Shown one piece after another: positions 58,605 through 64,000 of a DNA stretch of 64,000 bases. Each line of letters opens with the position of its first letter. Within the stretch, counting starts at the first letter, position 1. Source of the stretch: Maritalea sp049801075 (GTDB lineage: Bacteria; Pseudomonadota; Alphaproteobacteria; Rhizobiales; Devosiaceae); the NCBI RefSeq assembly GCF_049801075.1, contig NZ_JBNAGG010000003.1, positions 372,001-436,000 on the forward strand, given 5' to 3'. A program made the position numbers and the translations under genes. The notes under the pieces were generated by a model, which had not been told where the DNA came from, ran no database searches, and was given only the letters and a program-made list of their open reading frames with translations.

Positions 58605-59567
58605 ATGGCTCGTAAAAAAATCGCTCTGATCGGCGCCGGACAGATCGGTGGCACCTTGGCTCACTTGGCTGCTGCGAAAGAACTTGGTGACGTAACCTTG
58701 TTTGATATTGTTGATGGTGTGCCGCAGGGCAAAGCGCTTGATTTGGCACAATCTGCGCCGGTAGACGGTTATGACAGCCGTTTGAAAGGCACCTCAGAAT
58801 ATAAAGACATCGCAGGTGCGGACGTTGTGATCGTAACCGCCGGCGTGCCGCGCAAGCCGGGCATGAGCCGCGATGATTTGCTTGAAATCAACTTAAAGGT
58901 GATGGAGCAGGTTGGTGCCGGCATCGCTAAATATGCGCCGGACGCCTTTGTGATCTGCATCACCAACCCGCTTGATGCTATGGTTTGGGCATTGCAGCGT
59001 TTCTCTGGTTTGCCTGCCAATAAAGTTGTGGGCATGGCTGGCGTTTTGGACAGCTCACGCTTCCGTCACTTCCTCGCTGACGAATTTGACGTATCTGTGC
59101 AAGACGTTACCGCATTTGTTTTGGGCGGCCACGGCGACACAATGGTGCCGTTGACCCGCTATTCAACAGTTGCCGGCATTCCATTGACTGATTTGGTCAA
59201 AATGGGCTGGATCACGAAAGAGCGTTTGGAAGAAATCGTTCAGCGCACACGTGATGGCGGTGCGGAGATCGTGGGCTTGTTGAAAACAGGTTCCGCTTTT
59301 TATGCGCCAGCAACGTCTGCCATTGCGATGGCTGAAAGCTATTTGAAAGACAAAAAACGCGTATTGCCTTGTGCCGCTTACCTGAAAGGCGAGTTCGGCG
59401 TGAAGGGCATGTATGTTGGCGTACCAACAGTGATTGGTGCTGACGGCGTTGAGCGTGTTGTCGAGATTTCTTTGAGCAAATCTGAGCAAACTCAATTCGA
59501 TAAGTCTGTTGCATCTGTCGATGGCCTTGTTGAGGCGTGCAAGAAAATTGCACCGAAATTGGCGTAA
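58605..59567 (+). CDS. mdh: Malate dehydrogenase
   Basis: NAD-dependent oxidation of malate to oxaloacetate. KIALIGAGQIGGTLAHLAA is the Rossmann motif. The substrate arginines lie in TAGVPRKPGMSRDDLL, and the catalytic Asp and His are in LDSSRFRHFLAD and VLGGHGDTMVP. 320 residues, the LDH-like bacterial type. GGGAAA precedes the ATG. It leads the mdh-sucC-sucD-sucA cluster. Confidence 0.98.
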   Translation: MARKKIALIGAGQIGGTLAHLAAAKELGDVTLFDIVDGVPQGKALDLAQSAPVDGYDSRLKGTSEYKDIAGADVVIVTAGVPRKPGMSRDDLLEINLKVMEQVGAGIAKYAPDAFVICITNPLDAMVWALQRFSGLPANKVVGMAGVLDSSRFRHFLADEFDVSVQDVTAFVLGGHGDTMVPLTRYSTVAGIPLTDLVKMGWITKERLEEIVQRTRDGGAEIVGLLKTGSAFYAPATSAIAMAESYLKDKKRVLPCAAYLKGEFGVKGMYVGVPTVIGADGVERVVEISLSKSEQTQFDKSVASVDGLVEACKKIAPKLA

Positions 59568-59609
59568 CGCGCGCTTAAACCTGAATCGCGAAACCAACGG
59601 AGTGATGCG

Positions 59610-60806
59610 ATGAACATTCATGAATATCAGGCCAAGAAGCTCTTGGCCTCCTATGGCGCGCCAGTGGCCAAAGGTATTCCAATCTTTTCAAAAGACGAAG
59701 CGCGCAAAGCAGCGGAAGAATTGGGCGGCCCATTGTGGGTAGTCAAAAGCCAAATTCACGCAGGTGGCCGCGGCAAAGGCAAATTCAAAGAATTGCCTGA
59801 AGATGCCAAAGGCGGTGTGCGTCTTGCTTTTGATATGGACGAAATGCAAGCCCATGTGGACGAGATGCTGGGCAACACATTGGTGACCAAGCAGACAGGT
59901 CCAGCTGGCAAGCAAGTGAACCAACTTTATTTGGAAGATGGCGCGGACATTGAACGCGAACTTTATCTTTCATTGTTGGTTGATCGTGTAACAGGCCAAG
60001 TTGCCTTTGTGGTCTCCACTGAAGGCGGCATGGACATTGAAGCGGTTGCCGAAGAAACCCCTGAGAAAATCCACAATATTTCAATCGATCCAGATGCTGG
60101 CGTAACTGAAGCCAACGCGTCTGCGATTTGTGATGCGTTGAAATTGGATGGCGACGCGCGTGCCGATGGCATGAACTTGTTCCCAATCCTTTATAAAGCC
60201 TTCACCGAAAAAGATATGAGCCTTTTGGAAATCAACCCGCTGATCGTGATGAAAGACGGTCATTTGCGTGTGTTGGATGCCAAAGTCTCTTTCGATGGCA
60301 ATGCGCTGTTCCGTCACCCTGACATTGTTGAACTACGCGATTTGACCGAAGAAGACGACAAAGAGATCGAAGCCAGCAAGTATGATTTGGCTTACATCGC
60401 TTTGGACGGCACGATCGGTTGCATGGTGAACGGCGCTGGCTTGGCCATGTCGACCATGGACATCATCAAGCTTTATGGCGAAGAGCCTGCCAACTTCCTT
60501 GACGTTGGTGGCGGTGCGAACGCGGAAAAAGTGACAGCCGCCTTTAAGATCATCACCGCTGATCCGAATGTAAAAGGCATTTTGGTCAACATCTTTGGTG
60601 GCATTATGCGTTGTGATGTGATCGCGGAAGGTGTTTTGACCGCAGTGAAAGAAGTTGGCTTGGACGTGCCTTTGGTTGTGCGCCTTGAGGGCACCAAAGT
60701 GGCGGAAGGCAAGAAGCTCATCGAAGAGAGCGGCTTGAACGTGATCCCCGCAGATGACCTAGATGATGCAGCGCAGAAAATTGTAGCTGCAGTTAAAGGA
60801 GCGTAA
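59610..60806 (+). CDS. sucC: Succinyl-CoA synthetase beta subunit
   Basis: With SucD, converts succinyl-CoA to succinate with formation of ATP or GTP. MNIHEYQAKKLLASYGAPV is the standard opening. The ATP-grasp region has VVKSQIHAGGRGKGKF, LLEINPLIV and DAKVSFDGNALFRH. The power-helix region GGIMRCDVIAEGV is intact. 398 residues. It lies 42 bases after mdh and three before sucD. Confidence 0.98.
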   Translation: MNIHEYQAKKLLASYGAPVAKGIPIFSKDEARKAAEELGGPLWVVKSQIHAGGRGKGKFKELPEDAKGGVRLAFDMDEMQAHVDEMLGNTLVTKQTGPAGKQVNQLYLEDGADIERELYLSLLVDRVTGQVAFVVSTEGGMDIEAVAEETPEKIHNISIDPDAGVTEANASAICDALKLDGDARADGMNLFPILYKAFTEKDMSLLEINPLIVMKDGHLRVLDAKVSFDGNALFRHPDIVELRDLTEEDDKEIEASKYDLAYIALDGTIGCMVNGAGLAMSTMDIIKLYGEEPANFLDVGGGANAEKVTAAFKIITADPNVKGILVNIFGGIMRCDVIAEGVLTAVKEVGLDVPLVVRLEGTKVAEGKKLIEESGLNVIPADDLDDAAQKIVAAVKGA

Positions 60807-60809
60807 CCC

Positions 60810-61721
60810 ATGTCAATTTTGATCAACAAAGAGACGAAAGTGTTGGTTCAGGGCCTGACGGGTAAAACAGGTACGTTCCACACCGAGCAAGCACTTGCTT
60901 ATCACGGCACCCAAATGGTTGGTGGCATTCACCCGAAAAAGGGTGGCGAGACATGGACGGGCAATGTTGACGGTGGCACCGTTGATCTGCCTGTTTTTGC
61001 AACAGTTGCAGAAGGCAAAGCCGCAACTGGTGCCAATGCGTCAGTTGTCTATGTGCCACCTGCAGGTGCCGCAGCAGCGATCATGGAAGCGATTGAAGCT
61101 GAGATTGAACTGATCGTTTGTATCACCGAAGGCGTGCCGGTGATGGACATGGTGAAGGTGAAAGCTGCACTTGAGAAATCAAACTCACGTTTGATCGGTC
61201 CAAACTGCCCAGGCGTTTTGACACCCAACGAATGTAAAATCGGCATTATGCCCGGTAACATTTTCTCCAAAGGTTCAGTGGGCATTGTGTCACGTTCAGG
61301 CACATTGACATATGAAGCTGTGTTCCAAACCACCAATGCGGGCCTTGGCCAATCCACTGCTGTGGGCATTGGCGGTGACCCCGTGAAGGGCACTGAATTT
61401 ATCGACATGCTCGACATGTTCTTGGATGATGATGAAACCGAAAGCATCATCATGATCGGTGAGATTGGTGGTTCTGCGGAAGAAGAAGCAGCCGAATTCA
61501 TCAAGCAAGAAGCCAAAAAAGGCCGTTCGAAGCCAATGGCGGGCTTTATTGCAGGTTTGACAGCGCCTCCAGGCCGCACAATGGGCCACGCGGGTGCTGT
61601 GATTTCAGGCGGCAAAGGCGGCGCTGAAGACAAGATTGCAGCCATGGAAGATGCAGGCATTAAAGTGTCTCGTTCTCCAGCGAAAATTGGCGAAACGCTT
61701 TTGGAAGTGCTCAAAGGCTAA
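60810..61721 (+). CDS. sucD: Succinyl-CoA synthetase alpha subunit
   Basis: CoA-binding and phosphohistidine subunit. VLVQGLTGKTGTFHTEQAL carries the CoA loop. SRSGTLTYEAVFQTT is the nucleotide-side signature. The phosphorylated histidine is in GRTMGHAGAVISGGKGGAEDK near residue 255. 303 residues. AAAGGAG precedes the ATG and overlaps the end of sucC. A hairpin lies between it and sucA. Confidence 0.98.
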   Translation: MSILINKETKVLVQGLTGKTGTFHTEQALAYHGTQMVGGIHPKKGGETWTGNVDGGTVDLPVFATVAEGKAATGANASVVYVPPAGAAAAIMEAIEAEIELIVCITEGVPVMDMVKVKAALEKSNSRLIGPNCPGVLTPNECKIGIMPGNIFSKGSVGIVSRSGTLTYEAVFQTTNAGLGQSTAVGIGGDPVKGTEFIDMLDMFLDDDETESIIMIGEIGGSAEEEAAEFIKQEAKKGRSKPMAGFIAGLTAPPGRTMGHAGAVISGGKGGAEDKIAAMEDAGIKVSRSPAKIGETLLEVLKG

Positions 61722-61734
61722 AAAACAAAATATT

Positions 61735-61775
61735 GCGCGGGGTTAGCGTTAATTGAAACCTAACGCCTCCCGCGC
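61735..61775 (+). promoter_or_regulatory. Stem-loop between sucD and sucA
   Basis: GCGCGGG (61735-61741) pairs with CCCGCGC (61769-61775), with inner GTTAG/CTAAC. No T run follows, so it is not a standard terminator. It may set the ratio of sucCD to sucA RNA through processing or stability. Confidence 0.5.
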
Positions 61776-61858
61776 GATACTCAAATGGCACGCAGCTCGT
61801 GACAGCTGTAAAACATCGGAATAGGGGACGACGAGGCCACTCCTCGCCAGGCAGGTCA

Positions 61859-64000
61859 ATGACACGACAAGAACAGAACTCAGCGTTTCTGCTCACTTCT
61901 TTTCTCTATGGCGGCAATGCCGACTATATTGAAGAGCTTTACGCAAAATATCAGGAGAATCCCGCCAGTGTTGACGAGACATGGCGGTCTTTTTTTGCCG
62001 AGCTGAAAGATAATGCAGAGGATGTGAAGAAAAGCGCCTCTGGTCCTTCATGGGAGCGCACCGACTGGCCGCGCGCTGAGGGCGGCGAATTGGTGGCAGC
62101 GCTGGATGGCGACTGGAGCCAGTTTGAAGCCAAAGCGGCAAAAGCGGCGAAGGCCACGGCCAAGGCAAATGGGGTGGCGATTGACCCCAGTCAAGTGCAG
62201 CAAGCCACACGCGATTCAATCCATGCCATTATGATGATCCGCGCTTATCGGATGCGTGGTCATTTGCATGCAGATTTGGACCCGCTGAATCTGACAGATC
62301 GTGCAGATGCACCTGAACTTGACCCCGCCAATTATGGCTTCAGCGAAAAAGATTATGATCGCAAGATCTTCATCGATTACTATCTGGGGCTGGAATATGC
62401 CACCATCCCGGAAATGCTGGAGATTTTGAAGCGGACCTATTGTTCGACTTTCGGCATTGAATTTATGCATATCTCCGATCCAGAAGCCAAAGGCTGGCTG
62501 CAGGAGCGGATTGAAGGTCCGGACAAAGAGATTGCTTTTACCAAGGAAGGTAAAGTGGCGATTTTGAAAAAACTGATCGAAGCGGAAGGCTTTGAGAAGT
62601 TTTTGGACGTGAAATATACTGGGACCAAGCGGTTCGGCCTTGATGGCGGCGAAGCGCTGATCCCAGCGCTTGAGCAAATCATCAAGCGTGGTGGTGCTTT
62701 GGGCGTGAAAGACATTGTGTTGGGCATGGCCCACCGCGGTCGTTTGAACGTTTTGACCCAAGTGATGGGCAAAACACACCGCGCTTTGTTCCACGAATTT
62801 AAGGGCGGCGCGCCGCATCCTGATGATGTGGAAGGCTCGGGCGATGTGAAATATCACCTTGGGGCGTCATCCGACCGTGAGTTTGATGGCAACAATGTGC
62901 ACTTGTCGCTGACAGCGAACCCATCTCACTTGGAAATTGTGAACCCAGTTGTGTTGGGCAAATCTCGTGCCAAGCAAGATCAGCACAATGCTGAAGATGG
63001 CATTTTTGTACCGCCAAAGAAAACCGATCGCTCATCTGTATTGCCATTGCTGTTGCATGGTGATGCGGCCTTTGCGGGCCAGGGTGTTGTCGCAGAATGT
63101 TTTGGGTTGTCTGGTCTTAAAGGCCACCGTACGGGCGGTTCGATCCACTTTGTGATCAACAACCAAATCGGCTTTACAACCGCACCAATGTATTCGCGCT
63201 CTTCGCCTTATCCAACCGATGTGGCGAAAATGATTGAAGCGCCGGTGTTCCATGTGAATGGCGACGATCCGGAAGCGGTGACGTTTGCGGCCAAGATCGC
63301 GATTGAATATCGCCAGAAATTTAAGAAGCCAGTGGTGATCGACATGATCTGCTACCGTCGCTTTGGCCACAATGAGGGCGATGAGCCGTCATTTACCCAG
63401 CCGCAAATGTATAAGGCGATCCGCTCGCACAAGACCACGCTGCAAATCTATGCTGATAAGCTGGTGAGCGAAGGGGTGTTGAGCGAGAAGGAAGTGGATC
63501 GATTCATTTCTGATTGGCGCAGCCATTTGGAAGAAGAGTTTTCCGCTGGCGATGAATATAAACCCAACAAGGCCGACTGGCTGGATGGCGCTTGGAAAAA
63601 CATCAAGCACGCCGAAGATGGCGCGCGTCGCGGCAATTCTGGCGTGGATGTGGACCGCTTGCGCGAAATCGGCACCAAGATCACCGATATCCCAGAAGGG
63701 TTTGAAGCGCATAAGACCATTAAGCGTTTCATGAACAACCGGAAGAAAGTGATTGATTCAGGCGAGGGCATTGATTGGGCCCTTGGCGAAGCCTTGGCTT
63801 TTGGCTCGTTGGTGACCGAAGGCCACCCGGTTCGCTTGTCTGGTCAGGATTGCGAGCGCGGTACGTTTTCGCAACGGCACACTGTGCTGCATGATCAGGC
63901 AGATGGGCGCATGTATACGCCGTTGAACAATATCAAAGACGGTCAAGCTCGCTATGAAGTGATCAACTCCATGCTGTCTGAAGAGGCGGTGCTTGGTTTT
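61859..64000 (+). CDS. sucA: 2-oxoglutarate dehydrogenase E1 component (3' end outside window)
   Basis: Thiamine diphosphate-dependent E1 that decarboxylates 2-oxoglutarate and passes the succinyl group to the E2 lipoyl domain. The first 714 codons are present with no stop; complete proteins have about 930-1000 residues. The N terminus NSAFLLTSFLYGGNADYIEELY is the E2/E1 contact segment typical of alphaproteobacteria (quoted as one region). LGMAHRGRLNVLTQVMGK and the SLTANPSHLEIVNPVV block identify the family, and GEALAFGSL lies near the right edge. The ATG at 61859 is 137 bases after sucD; no strong ribosome binding site is visible. Confidence 0.97.
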   Translation, partial: MTRQEQNSAFLLTSFLYGGNADYIEELYAKYQENPASVDETWRSFFAELKDNAEDVKKSASGPSWERTDWPRAEGGELVAALDGDWSQFEAKAAKAAKATAKANGVAIDPSQVQQATRDSIHAIMMIRAYRMRGHLHADLDPLNLTDRADAPELDPANYGFSEKDYDRKIFIDYYLGLEYATIPEMLEILKRTYCSTFGIEFMHISDPEAKGWLQERIEGPDKEIAFTKEGKVAILKKLIEAEGFEKFLDVKYTGTKRFGLDGGEALIPALEQIIKRGGALGVKDIVLGMAHRGRLNVLTQVMGKTHRALFHEFKGGAPHPDDVEGSGDVKYHLGASSDREFDGNNVHLSLTANPSHLEIVNPVVLGKSRAKQDQHNAEDGIFVPPKKTDRSSVLPLLLHGDAAFAGQGVVAECFGLSGLKGHRTGGSIHFVINNQIGFTTAPMYSRSSPYPTDVAKMIEAPVFHVNGDDPEAVTFAAKIAIEYRQKFKKPVVIDMICYRRFGHNEGDEPSFTQPQMYKAIRSHKTTLQIYADKLVSEGVLSEKEVDRFISDWRSHLEEEFSAGDEYKPNKADWLDGAWKNIKHAEDGARRGNSGVDVDRLREIGTKITDIPEGFEAHKTIKRFMNNRKKVIDSGEGIDWALGEALAFGSLVTEGHPVRLSGQDCERGTFSQRHTVLHDQADGRMYTPLNNIKDGQARYEVINSMLSEEAVLGF

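Noticed and set aside
1..64000. CRISPR arrays, prophage, insertion sequences or integrase genes
   Set aside because: No regularly spaced direct repeats, no transposase or integrase motifs and no phage structural genes were seen in the ORFs or by eye.

Overview
The window is about 64 kb of an alphaproteobacterial chromosome, most like the Hyphomicrobiales (Rhizobiales). The pointers are a 1585-residue NAD-dependent glutamate dehydrogenase, a Mic60/mitofilin-like gene beside hemC, hemD and hemY, an FMN riboswitch in front of a RibN-type riboflavin transporter, the order rsmB - heparinase II/III - purH, and the order mdh-sucC-sucD-sucA. I cannot name the genus from sequence alone. There are no phage, insertion-sequence, plasmid or CRISPR genes. 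Gene density is high and GC content is moderate.

Layout. Positions 1-3400 hold a denitrification block: the end of nnrS, then nirV and the copper nitrite reductase nirK on the opposite strand. An exact FNR/FixK-type palindrome and a weaker second copy lie upstream of nirK. Positions 3400-4600 hold ribN and its FMN riboswitch. Positions 4700-11400 are accessory: two tandem paralogous membrane proteins, a flavoprotein, a DUF2189 protein, an acetyltransferase, an esterase and an MFS transporter. Around 11400-13030 lie tRNA-Thr(CGT), a compact unit on the minus strand (promoter, extended Shine-Dalgarno, 24-codon ORF, terminator), and a divergent marR with its own palindromic operator followed by a deiodinase-like redox protein.

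Positions 13000-17540 form the minus-strand group hemC-hemD-mic60-hemY. tsaD-gpsA run divergently, followed by a proteasome-like Ntn-hydrolase, YciI and EVE-domain genes. Positions 21700-25800 carry a PAS plus methyl-accepting chemotaxis pair behind a very long hairpin, a photolyase, and a 58-residue DUF1674/SDHAF4 gene. Positions 25800-32400 carry a folate ligase, an HtpX-like protease, rsmB, a heparinase-family protein and purH. Dispersed GC-rich repeats follow both purH and ppa. Positions 34300-40430 hold a UMF1-type MFS protein and the large glutamate dehydrogenase.

Positions 40600-50250 hold the leucine genes leuC, leuD and leuB, then asd. Interspersed among them are deoD, a RidA gene, acetyltransferases and membrane proteins. 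A possible leader peptide rich in Met, Thr and Lys lies in front of asd. From 51900 to the right edge is the TCA block: sdhC-sdhD-sdhA, a lipoprotein, a DUF3052 gene, sdhB, a second related lipoprotein, zapE, mdh, sucC, sucD and the first 714 codons of sucA. A motif matching at 15 of 16 bases lies upstream of both sdhC and mdh and may link the two operons.

The strongest candidates for something undescribed are the marR-divergent micro-gene unit, the shared sdh/mdh motif, the asd leader, and the two extra genes between sdhA and sdhB. Functions are assigned from motifs and family resemblance read by eye; no database search was run.
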